Program-made: the position numbers and the translations under genes | NCBI GenBank assembly: GCA_902478865.1 | Contig: CABSNA010000078.1 | Coordinates: 1 to 6,571, forward strand | Origin: an uncultured Collinsella sp. | Lineage (GTDB): Bacteria; Actinomycetota; Coriobacteriia; Coriobacteriales; Coriobacteriaceae | Direction of reading: 5' to 3' | Length of the DNA: 6,571 nucleotides | The notes under the pieces: model-generated | The model's input: only the letters and a program-made list of their open reading frames with translations | The model's database searches: none | What the model was told of the DNA's origin: nothing | In this document: positions 1-6,236 of the stretch, piece after piece | Numbering within the stretch: position 1 is the first letter of the stretch | Layout: each line of letters starts with the position of its first letter

Positions 1-47
1 CTACACGCGTAAGATCGTCGGCAGCGTCAGATGTGTATAAGAGACAG
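1..47 (+). other. Illumina/Nextera adapter, not genomic
   Basis: Bases 1-6 (CTACAC) are the end of the Illumina P5 oligo. Bases 7-14 (GCGTAAGA) sit where the 8-base i5 index belongs and match, from memory, index S517/N517. Bases 15-28 (TCGTCGGCAGCGTC) are the Nextera read 1 adapter. Bases 29-47 (AGATGTGTATAAGAGACAG) are the 19-base Tn5 mosaic end used in tagmentation kits. The order and lengths are exactly those of a library molecule end, so this is untrimmed synthetic sequence at a contig end and not a natural Tn5 copy. Genomic sequence starts at 48 and the brnQ reading frame is interrupted there by the artefact. Confidence 0.97.
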
Positions 48-877
48 GAGGCAGAGCGGGCAAGGATGGCGGCGCCATTGGTGGCATCGGGCATCACGGT
101 GCTGAGCTGCGTGCCGGCAAGCGCCAGGCCGCAGTAGATGATGGCCATGAGCGCGCCGGCGATCACGCCGGAGCGCGAAATCTCGAAGGCCACGCGCTTG
201 TCATCGGTAACGCCCAGCTCGTGGATGGTCTCGGCGATGATAATTCCAAAGGCGAGCGACGCGAGCAGGTCCATGGTCTGGTAGCCGGTCAGAAAGCCCT
301 GCACAGCAGCACCGGCATCGTAGGGAGCCTGAGGCGCGGCAGCCGGTCCCAGCGGCGAGATCACGGCGGCACCCACGACCAGCACGATGAGCGCAATGAG
401 CGCGGGGCCCGTAATGCGACCGAGCACGCGCGTGATGACGCCCGGACGCAGCGTGAGCGCAAACGCGACGACAAAGAAGCCAACGGCAAACACCAGGCGC
501 GCCGTGCCGAGTGAAACACCCTCGGGCAGCAGCGGCACCAGCATCTCGAAGGCCGTGGAGCTCGTGCGCGGAATGGCCAGGCACGGGCCGATGGCCAGAT
601 ACACCGCCGCGACAAAGAACTCACCAAACTTGGGGTGCACGCGGCCGGCAAGCTCGCGCGCCGTTCCGGCAAGTGCCACGGCGATAAAACCCATGACGGG
701 CAGGCCGATGGCGGCAATCAGAAAGCCGAGCATGGCGACCGGCGTGGCAGAACCTGCCTGCAGTGCCAGCAGCGGCGGAATAATGAGGTTGCCGGCGCCA
801 AAGAGCATCGAGAACAGCGCAATGCCGACGGTAACGACATGGTCGGAGCGCAAACCGCGCGGAGCGGATGAGGCCAT
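48..877 (-). CDS. brnQ: Branched-chain amino acid:cation symporter, BrnQ/LIVCS family (3' end missing)
   Basis: Inner-membrane carrier predicted to import leucine, isoleucine and valine with a cation (Na+ or H+). About 276 residues are visible, of roughly 430-450 usual for the family; the C-terminal third is lost because the contig runs into adapter sequence at 47. The frame is open throughout. Family motifs seen: FGAGNLIIPP at residues 26-35 in the first membrane segment, IGPCLAIPRT at 96-105, and a GF-GYQTMD-LA-LAFG block at 194-210. The protein is a series of hydrophobic helices with short loops. The ATG at 877 is chosen because AAAGG (885-889) lies 7 bases upstream; a GTG two codons earlier (883) is less well placed. 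It follows the selenium operon on the same strand but is separated from it by a strong terminator, so it is probably its own transcription unit. Nothing ties it to selenium. Confidence 0.93.
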
Positions 878-896
878 ATGCACACCTTTCGGGTCG

Positions 897-931
897 AAAC
901 AAAAACGGGACGGGCAAAAACACCCGTCCCG
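897..931 (-). terminator. Intrinsic terminator closing the selenium operon
   Basis: On the minus strand a perfect 9-bp GC-rich stem (CGGGACGGG at 931-923 pairing with CCCGTCCCG at 914-906) encloses an 8-base loop and is followed directly by TTTTTGTTT (905-897). This is the classic rho-independent form. It lies 14 bases past the desulfurase stop codon and before brnQ. There is no T-tract on the plus-strand side, so it works in one direction only. Confidence 0.93.
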
Positions 932-933
932 CA

Positions 934-939
934 AGTATA
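934..939 (-). promoter_or_regulatory. Possible -10 element for brnQ
   Basis: TATACT on the minus strand, inside an AT-rich patch (TATATACT, 941-934) in an otherwise GC-rich region. A start about 7 bases downstream would fall near 927, inside the 5' arm of the terminator hairpin. No convincing -35 hexamer is seen 16-18 bases upstream (sequences such as GCGATT), so this is a weak prediction based on the -10 alone. Confidence 0.3.
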
Positions 940-945
940 TACGCT

Positions 946-2085
946 CTAGCAGGCTAAATCGCGCAAAGCGTCAATCGCGGTATCGACTTCCTCGTCCGTG
1001 TTGAAATACCCAAACGAGAAGCGAACGATACCCTGGCGCTCGGTCTCGAGTGCGCGGTGCATGAGCGGAGCGCAATGGGCGCCGGGGCGCGTCGCAATCC
1101 CCCACCCTTGCATGAGCGCGTCCGAGATCTCAGCAGAGTCGATATCACCCACGTTGAGTGAGACGATCGCCGAGCGCGACGGCTGGTCAAAGGCGCCGTA
1201 GAGCTTGATCTCCGGGATTTCGCGCACGCCAGCGAGAAAGCGATCCGCCAGTGCTCGCTCATGCGCCGCGATCGCCTCGACTCCGCCTTGCGCCTCGATA
1301 AAGTCGAGACCTGCGGAAAGTCCCGCGATGCCGTGGCCGTTGAGCGTGCCCGCCTCAAGGCGCGTGGGCCACCCAAGCGGCTGCAGAGCATCGAAGCTGT
1401 GCACGCCCGTGCCGCCCATGGCCCACGGAGCCACATCGACGCCCTCCGCCACGGCCAGGCCGCCGGTCCCCTGCGGACCCATGAACCCCTTGTGGCCGGT
1501 AAAGCACACAATGTCGAGCCCCATGGTTTGCATATCGATATGCGCCGTACCGGCAGACTGAGAGGCATCGACGATCACCAGCGCACCGGCCGCATGGGCG
1601 ATGGCAGCCACACGCGAAACGTCGACCGCGTTGCCGGTCACATTGGAAGCGTGCGTCACCACCACGGCACGCGTACCGGGCGTGACCAACCGCTCGAGCT
1701 CGTCGTAGTCGAGCGCGCCGTTCGCGTCGCAGCCCGCATGCTCAACCGTCACACCCTGCTCCGTCGCCAAGCGATTGAGCGGACGCAGCACGGAGTTGTG
1801 CTCAAGCACCGTCGTGACCACGCGGTCGCCGGGGCGCACCACGCCATTGATAGCGGTGTTGAGCGCCGCGGTGGAGTTGGGCGTAAAACACACATGGTCC
1901 GCCCTCGGGCAACCAAAAAGGCGCGCAAGCTTGGCGCGGCAGCCGTGGATGGTACGCGCGGCGTCAAGCGCACCCGACGTGGCACCGCGCCCGGCATTGC
2001 CGAGCGAGCACATCGCCTGCGTCACGGCATCGATGACCGCCTGCGGCTTGTGCATGGTCGTCGCCGCGTTATCCAGATAGATCAT
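946..2085 (-). CDS. Cysteine desulfurase family protein (class V aminotransferase) of the selenium cluster
   Basis: PLP enzyme of the NifS/SufS fold, 379 residues, expected to remove S or Se from cysteine or selenocysteine as an enzyme-bound persulfide/selenide. Seen: YLDNAATT at 3-10; HN at 96-97; VDASQSAG at 172-179; the PLP-binding lysine in TGHKG (Lys199); R-EAGTLN at 242-249; and the catalytic cysteine in GAHCAP (Cys338). The short GAHCAP loop resembles the subfamily typified by Enterococcus faecalis EF2568 (TIGR01977), which is known from selenium gene clusters; that assignment is from memory. The ATG at 2085 is chosen because GGGAGGT sits 6 bases upstream and because it overlaps the DUF3343 stop as ATGA; a GTG at 2100 would swallow that ribosome site. 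It is the last gene before the terminator. Role inferred: Se/S donor for SelD through the adjacent carriers. No iron-sulfur scaffold gene is nearby, so general Fe-S assembly is less likely. Confidence 0.93.
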   Translation of the reverse strand: MIYLDNAATTMHKPQAVIDAVTQAMCSLGNAGRGATSGALDAARTIHGCRAKLARLFGCPRADHVCFTPNSTAALNTAINGVVRPGDRVVTTVLEHNSVLRPLNRLATEQGVTVEHAGCDANGALDYDELERLVTPGTRAVVVTHASNVTGNAVDVSRVAAIAHAAGALVIVDASQSAGTAHIDMQTMGLDIVCFTGHKGFMGPQGTGGLAVAEGVDVAPWAMGGTGVHSFDALQPLGWPTRLEAGTLNGHGIAGLSAGLDFIEAQGGVEAIAAHERALADRFLAGVREIPEIKLYGAFDQPSRSAIVSLNVGDIDSAEISDALMQGWGIATRPGAHCAPLMHRALETERQGIVRFSFGYFNTDEEVDTAIDALRDLAC

Positions 2086-2098
2086 CGCACGACCTCCC
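2082..2098 (-). promoter_or_regulatory. Ribosome site and ATGA coupling junction for the desulfurase
   Basis: GGGAGGT (2098-2092), near-perfect Shine-Dalgarno, stands 6 bases before the ATG at 2085. The ATG shares its last bases with the TGA of the DUF3343 gene. This decides the desulfurase start and indicates stop-start translational coupling. Confidence 0.8.
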
Positions 2099-2333
2099 AC
2101 ATATCGATCACGGTATAGCCCTCGGTGGGAACGCCCGCCGCGGCGAGTTCGCCGCGCAGCAGCTCCTCATCGGCAGGCAACGCCTTCCACGCCAGACCGC
2201 AGCCGGCAGCGACCTCCCCGGGCACGGGAATCGTTCGCCCAGGAAGGCCGCGCTCGATGCATAGGGACTCGCAGCCCATGGCGGCCGCCGTGGTGGGAAA
2301 CGTGATGACAAGCGCCGGGCGCTTCTCCCTCAT
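2082..2333 (-). CDS. DUF3343 putative Se/S carrier-like protein
   Basis: Small soluble protein of 83 residues, the usual size for DUF3343 (Pfam Se_S_carrier). The family is thought, mainly from gene neighbourhood, to carry persulfide or perselenide; no reaction is firmly assigned. Seen: a beta-strand start (ALVITFPTTAAAM), then Cys21 and Cys25 in GCESLC, and Cys45 in AAGCGLAW, plausible carrier cysteines. The ATG at 2333 is chosen because GGAG (2342-2339) lies 5 bases upstream; an in-frame TTG at 2348 has no such site. It begins 19 bases after the yedF stop and its TGA overlaps the desulfurase ATG (2082-2085), so it is probably translationally coupled to the desulfurase. The order carrier-then-desulfurase supports transfer from the desulfurase cysteine to this protein, which is inference. 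Confidence 0.88.
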   Translation of the reverse strand: MREKRPALVITFPTTAAAMGCESLCIERGLPGRTIPVPGEVAAGCGLAWKALPADEELLRGELAAAGVPTEGYTVIDMWEVVR

Positions 2334-2352
2334 GACAACTCCAACCAATATG

Positions 2353-2979
2353 CTACGGGCGCACGACGCGCACGGCCTGCTCCATCTTCTCCACGATCAC
2401 GTACATGTTGGTGACCTCGCCCACCGCAAGCTGGTCTTTAATGCCATAGTGGTCGAGGCAGGTACCGCAGGTGAGAATCTCGACACCCTGCTCGGCCAGG
2501 CCCTTCAGATCATCGAGCACCGGAGAGCCCTCGACGGTGAGCTTGGCGCCGCCGTTGTAGAACAGCATGGTCGCGGGCAGCTCCTCCTGCTGCGTCACGG
2601 CAAAGATGAAGGCCTTCATGAGCTTGTGGCCCAGCTCGTCGTCGCCACGGCCCATACAATCGGTGTAGACGGAAATGACGAGTTTGCCCTTGCTGGCGCT
2701 GGCACCACAGAAGGCAGCGCCATCCTGCTCGGGATCGGCCACGGCAACGGCGCCAGAAGTCGCGACGGTCACGTGCCACTCGGCGTCCGAGATCTTCTCG
2801 ACCGAGGCCGTGCAGCCCTTCTCCTGCGCCATCTTGGAGATGTTCTTGACGGCGGTCTCGTTGTCGACCGAGGTCACCACGGCGCCCTCGCCGTCAAGCT
2901 GTTTGAGTGCCTTAAGCGTCTTGACGACGGGCAGCGGGCAGGCATCGCCCATGGCATTGACTTCAATTTTGGTAGACAT
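2353..2979 (-). CDS. yedF: Selenium metabolism protein YedF (TusA-like plus DsrE-like domains)
   Basis: Cytosolic 208-residue protein of the YedF type found next to selD (TIGR03527). Residues 1-75 form a TusA/SirA-like domain with the CPLP motif at 14-17; Cys14 is the expected persulfide/perselenide carrier residue. Residues 98-208 form a DsrE-like domain with a CGTC motif (Cys171, Cys174) near the usual second sulfur-relay position. A linker around 76-97 joins them. This two-domain layout is what separates the selenium-linked protein from plain TusA. The ATG at 2979 has AAAGGA 7 bases upstream. A 58-base AT-rich gap separates it from selD, with no visible terminator. The exact chemistry of YedF is not established; a role in delivering or holding Se for SelD is inferred from family context and from its neighbours here. 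Confidence 0.94.
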   Translation of the reverse strand: MSTKIEVNAMGDACPLPVVKTLKALKQLDGEGAVVTSVDNETAVKNISKMAQEKGCTASVEKISDAEWHVTVATSGAVAVADPEQDGAAFCGASASKGKLVISVYTDCMGRGDDELGHKLMKAFIFAVTQQEELPATMLFYNGGAKLTVEGSPVLDDLKGLAEQGVEILTCGTCLDHYGIKDQLAVGEVTNMYVIVEKMEQAVRVVRP

Positions 2980-3037
2980 AGTAAATTCCTTTCGAATGAA
3001 TCAATCAAGAACGATAGATAGTTGAATAAACAAACCG

Positions 3038-4087
3038 TTAACGGACAACGCGGACGGCAGGACCGCCCGGCTCCGCCTCGCAAACGCGACCGACGACGGC
3101 GGCAACGCGCCCCTCGGCATGCAGACGACGCGCAAGCTCATCCACATCCGCCGCGGGCGCCGCAATAAGCAAACCGCCCGAGGTCTGCGGATCGTACAGC
3201 GCATCCAGCATGCCCGGCTCCAGGTCCTCGTCGGCCGCCACGCGCGGGCCAAAGAAGTCCTGGTTGCGGTAGGAGCCCGCGGGGATAATGCCCAGACGCG
3301 CCATGTCGAGCACCTGGTCAAAGAGCGGCACCGCCCCCGATGCAAGCTCAACCTGCACGCCCGAGCCCTCGGCCATCTCGCACGCGTGCCCGATCAGACC
3401 AAAGCCCGTAATGTCGGTGCAGCCGTGAAGCTCAAGTCCCTCGGCCAGACGAATCGGTGCCTCGTTGAGGGTTCGCATCGAGTCAAACATGGCTGCGGCC
3501 TCGTCCTGCTCGATGAGCTCGCCCTTAATGGCCGTGGTGATGATGCCCGAGCCAACCGCCTTGGTCAGCAGCAACGCATCGCCCACGCGCGCGCCGCTGT
3601 TGGCGAGCATACGGTCAAGCGCGACAAACCCGCTCACGGACAGGCCGTACTTGGGCTCGTCGTCGTTGATGGTGTGGCCGCCCGCAATGGAGCAGCCGGC
3701 CTCGACGCACTTGTCGGCGCCGCCCGCCAGAATTTCGCCGGCGACCTCAACGCCCAAGCAACTGGGAATGCACAGCAGGTTCATGGCATGGCTCGGCCGC
3801 CCGCCCATGGCGTAGATGTCGGACAGTGAGTTTGCCGCGGCAATCTGGCCAAACAGAAACGGGTCGTCGACCATCGGTGGGAAGAAGTCGATGGACTGCA
3901 CGAGCCCCAGGTTCTCCCCTACGCGGAAGACGCTCGCATCGTCGGAGGTATCGAACCCCACGAGCAGATTGTCGTTATGCACATTGGGCAAGTCGCCCAG
4001 GACCTGGGCGAGGGCTCCGGGAGCCAGCTTAGCGGCTCAACCGCTCGCGGCAGTCATAGACGTGAGCTTAATCTGATCGTCAGCCAT
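3038..4087 (-). CDS. selD: Selenide, water dikinase SelD, selenocysteine-containing (UGA codon 17)
   Basis: Makes selenophosphate from selenide and ATP, the Se donor for selenocysteine tRNA and other Se products. Read from the ATG at 4087 with UGA (4039-4037) as selenocysteine it gives 349 residues, against 347 in E. coli. Sec17 falls at the position of E. coli catalytic Cys17, and Lys20 matches essential Lys20. Other motifs: GFDTSDDA at 44-51, NSLSDIYAMGG at 86-96 (metal/ATP-binding aspartates), then GGHTINDDE, ITGFGLIGH and DPQTSGG. The frame is continuous across the UGA with family-like sequence on both sides (LTSMTAASG before, AAKLAPGAL after), which argues against a pseudogene. The ATG has a ribosome site (GAAGGGGG, 4100-4093) and overlaps the glycosyltransferase stop by 8 bases. 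Automatic annotation will probably miscall a 317-residue product from TTG at 3991, lacking the catalytic segment. Expression requires selA, selB and selC elsewhere in the genome. Confidence 0.95.
3993..4011 (-). promoter_or_regulatory. Candidate bacterial SECIS hairpin for the selD UGA
   Basis: On the minus strand an 8-bp perfect stem (TCGCCCAG with CTGGGCGA) closes a GUC loop. The loop's first base, G, lies 33 bases after the UGA, inside the roughly 16-37 base window for bacterial SECIS elements and fitting the rule of a G at the loop start. The apical AGGUC resembles the loop of the E. coli fdhF element. A second 5-bp hairpin with loop CCG (4025-4013) lies nearer the UGA but lacks an early loop G; it could be the lower part of the structure or an alternative. 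SelB binding is inferred. Confidence 0.65.
4037..4039 (-). other. In-frame UGA read as selenocysteine
   Basis: TGA on the minus strand at codon 17 of selD. It replaces the catalytic Cys of the family and is followed two codons later by the conserved Lys. See the selD entry for the surrounding residues. Confidence 0.9.
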
Positions 4088-5296
4088 ACGAACCCCCTTC
4101 CAACAAATCAACGACTTTAAGTATACGCCCCAGGCACGCTTCCCAAGAGACCGCCGACGGCTCGAACGTCGAAGGCGGAGCCGCAAGCGCCTGCACGATA
4201 GCATCTGCCAGTGCGCGCTCAAACAACGGAAGGTCGGCCGCCACGGGCGTGTCGACATCCGTCATACGCGGCGACGCCACCCACGTCACGGGAGCGCCGG
4301 GAAGCATCGCCTCCATCCAGGGACGAACGCCGGGCAAATCGGTCGCCACAACTTTGCAGCCGCACGCGAGGGCCTCGATCGTCACGAGCGGCAGACCCTC
4401 GTAAAACGAAGGCAGCACAAAGACGTCGGAACTGCGGTAGGCACGCACGAGCCCATCGCTATCCAGGCGGCCCGCCAGCGTCACCGGCACATCCGAGGCC
4501 GCGGTCAAGCGCTCGATACGCGCATACTCGGCATCGTCCCCGCGGCCGCCAACAAGTACCAAGCCAGATGGGCGGACGCCATCGTCAATCGGCAATGACA
4601 CGGCTCGAACCAGCGACTCGACGCCTTTTTAAAGCAAATCTTGCCCACGTACACAAGCGATCTCGGCTGCCTCGCCACGTTTGCGTCGCGGCAGAAGACG
4701 CGATGGTCGTAGCCCGTCCCAATCACGTGGATGCGATCGGCATCGACGCCGCACACCAGGCCAATCTGTTCAGCCTGCTCAGCATGGAGCGCAAAGACGG
4801 CATCGAGCCGACGAACCGCACGTACGATGCGATCGCGCTCGAGCGCATGCGAACGCAGCTGGCGCAGGTCGGTCGAATGGCACACGGCAACAACCGGCAC
4901 ACCCCGGACGCACTCGCGCGCCAATGCGGTCACCAGATACAGGTGATGGCAGATCACCAGATCGGGCCGAAACTCAGCCACCGCCCGATCGATTGCAGCA
5001 GCAAATGCCCGCTCAAATGCCTTGAGCATCGAAGGCGTCAGGTCACGATAGCGCGTAGAGGGATAGGGCATGACATCGGACATACCGCAGATGGGAAACG
5101 GCAGCTCGGGCGACTCGAACGGTACGGCAAACACGGCAGCACGCCGGTCCAGCTCGCCCTGGGTATCACCCGGCGCCGCACCGCAAAGCACGGCGGCGCG
5201 ATGCCCCGTCTCGATCTGCTCGCGCACAAGCGCGGCAAGGTAGGTGCCACTGCCGGTGCTATCTGGTTTTTGTGCCGAGATATTGAGGATGCGCAT
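4080..5296 (-). CDS. Family 4 (GT-B) glycosyltransferase, apparent frameshift at an A5 run
   Basis: Retaining GT4-type glycosyltransferase, probably using a nucleotide sugar; donor and acceptor cannot be read from sequence. It lies in two overlapping frames. The first 224 residues (from ATG 5296) end at VGKICFKK. The frame then fails at a run of five A (4630-4626, minus strand). Shifting by one base gives GVESLVRAV and a full C-terminal domain, 405 residues in all, normal for the family. Seen: N-terminal Rossmann start MRILNISAQKPDSTGSGTYL; DLVICHH near 112-118; VYVGK-CFKKGVESL at the domain boundary; and the nucleotide-sugar EX7E motif (Glu300, Glu308) in YEGLPLVTIEALACG. AGGGG overlapping the activator stop (5312-5308) is a ribosome site, rather far (11 bases) from the ATG. 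Its TGA (4082-4080) lies inside the selD start. Sequencing error, recent mutation or recoding could each explain the shift; I favour error or indel. Confidence 0.82.
4625..4630 (-). other. Frameshift site in the glycosyltransferase
   Basis: Minus-strand TTT AAA AAG GCG. One added A gives TTT AAA AAA GGC and restores the GT4 sequence. The heptamer is T AAA AAG and not the efficient A AAA AAG slip site, so programmed -1 shifting is not well supported. Confidence 0.8.
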
Positions 5297-5310
5297 GTCG
5301 CGGTACACCC

Positions 5311-6075
5311 CTAGGCCAAGGCGGCGGCGCGGACAGCTGCGCCGATCGCTCCGGCAAAGCGAGCCTGGGGCGAGGTGGTCACCGGCGACCCCAGTAGCTC
5401 GCCCAACCGCTCCACCACGAAGGCGTTCTCGCACAGGCCACCGGTCAGGTAGTACGGGGCGCCCGCGGCCTGCCCGGCCATGGTCGCCACGCGCGAGACC
5501 ACGCTGTCGATCACGCCACGCGCAATGTTCTCGCGCGGCTCACCGCGACCGATCAGGCTGATGACCTCGCTTTCGGCAAACACCGTGCACATGCTGCTGA
5601 TCTTGGTGGGCTCGCCGGAACGCGCCAGATCGGCCATCTGCTGCTGGGAAATACCCAGACGGTCGGCCATGATCTCCAAAAAGCGCCCCGTGCCGGCGGC
5701 GCACTTGTCGTTCATGGCAAACTTGGCCACGCGGCCGCTTTTAAGCTGAATGACCTTGGTGTCCTGACCGCCCACGTCGATCACGGTGCCGTGGTCGCCA
5801 AACAGGCGCACGGCACCGGTGCCATGGCAGGTGATCTCGGTCACGACCTTGTGCGCATAGGGCACGGCGACACGGCCGTAGCCGGTCGCGATAACGCGAG
5901 CATCGTCGGCCGTCACGTCGTAGCCGGCCGCTGCCAGCGCCTCGCGCAGCCGTTCGGAAGCATCGACCGAGGAGAACCCGGTTGGCTGCACGCACGTCCA
6001 CGCCACCGAACCCTCCCCGTCGACCACAGCGGCCTTAGCCGCCGTAGACCCGATATCGATCCCGATCCCTATCAT
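5311..6075 (-). CDS. Acyl-CoA dehydratase activator (HgdC/BadF-type ATPase)
   Basis: ATP-dependent electron donor of the ASKHA fold, 254 residues. Homodimers of this family hold one [4Fe-4S] cluster between subunits and couple ATP hydrolysis to a very low-potential electron transfer to a partner dehydratase or double-cubane protein. Seen: phosphate-1 motif GIDIGSTAAK (5-14); ATGYGR (63-68); phosphate-2 motif VIDVGGQDTK (98-107); Cys125 in NDKCAAGTGRFLE; Cys163 in SSMCTVFAESEV; and the adenosine motif TGGLCEN (211-217). Cys125 and Cys163 are the two cluster ligands expected per subunit. The ATG at 6075 has GGGAGAG just upstream. The length is that of the stand-alone activators and not of the larger fused ones. 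Its natural partner is the dehydratase gene just upstream; downstream the glycosyltransferase follows after 14 bases. The final substrate is unknown. Confidence 0.95.
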   Translation of the reverse strand: MIGIGIDIGSTAAKAAVVDGEGSVAWTCVQPTGFSSVDASERLREALAAAGYDVTADDARVIATGYGRVAVPYAHKVVTEITCHGTGAVRLFGDHGTVIDVGGQDTKVIQLKSGRVAKFAMNDKCAAGTGRFLEIMADRLGISQQQMADLARSGEPTKISSMCTVFAESEVISLIGRGEPRENIARGVIDSVVSRVATMAGQAAGAPYYLTGGLCENAFVVERLGELLGSPVTTSPQARFAGAIGAAVRAAALA

Positions 6076-6107
6076 GGCTCTCTCCCAATCTAAACATCAA
6101 AGGTAGC

Positions 6108-6123
6108 GGCGCGTTCAGGCGCC
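6108..6123. repeat. Small GC hairpin before the activator
   Basis: GGCGC (6108-6112) and GCGCC (6119-6123) form a 5-bp stem with a 6-base loop. No T-tract follows on either strand, so it is not an intrinsic terminator. Confidence 0.4.
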
Positions 6124-6127
6124 TTAG

Positions 6128-6236
6128 CTCTAGGTTTCTCAGGTGCCGGAGATTGCCCCGAAAGAGGAGCGCAGCGTACTTTGGGTACGCAAGCGACGGT
6201 TTGAGGAGCAAGATCCGGTGCCCGAGGAAGCTAGAG
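6128..6236. repeat. 109-base imperfect palindrome between dehydratase and activator genes
   Basis: Two 52-base arms (6128-6179 and 6185-6236) around a 5-base centre (TTTGG) align without gaps, with 33 of 52 positions complementary. The outer ends (CTCTAG/CTAGAG) and the tip (GCGTAC/GTACGC) pair perfectly, and CCGGA and TTGC blocks lie between. Counting G-U pairs, the plus-strand transcript adds four (arm positions 10, 17, 18, 37). The outer end coincides with the TAG stop of the dehydratase gene. No T-run follows, so it is not a simple terminator. It could be a REP/MITE-like dispersed palindromic element or an mRNA processing or stability hairpin within the operon. Which one cannot be decided from a single copy. 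Confidence 0.75.

Noticed and set aside
29..47. Tn5/IS50 mosaic end as evidence of a natural transposon
   Set aside because: It is joined to the synthetic adapter, an index and the P5 tail, so it is library-derived.
1261..3021. Long plus-strand open frames opposite the desulfurase, DUF3343 and yedF (285 and 298 codons)
   Set aside because: They are mirror frames of recognisable genes, with biased composition and no family features.
2980..3037. Promoter in the AT-rich selD-yedF gap
   Set aside because: No pair of -35 and -10 hexamers with acceptable spacing could be picked; the base composition alone is not enough.
3038..3991. SelD starting at TTG 3991
   Set aside because: It would lack the catalytic Cys/Sec and Lys20, and has no reason to be a start; the upstream in-frame sequence through the UGA is clearly SelD.
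4037..4039. Nonsense mutation making selD a pseudogene
   Set aside because: The UGA is exactly at the catalytic position where Sec is known in this family, and a SECIS-like hairpin follows.
4625..4631. Programmed -1 ribosomal frameshift in the glycosyltransferase
   Set aside because: The heptamer is T AAA AAG, so the P-site tRNA would re-pair poorly after slipping; glycosyltransferases of this family are not known to need recoding.
4211..5314. Long open frame on the plus strand opposite the glycosyltransferase (367 codons)
   Set aside because: It is antisense to a protein with clear GT4 motifs, is rich in Arg/His/Pro as expected from the reverse of GC-rich coding DNA, and shows no known motif.
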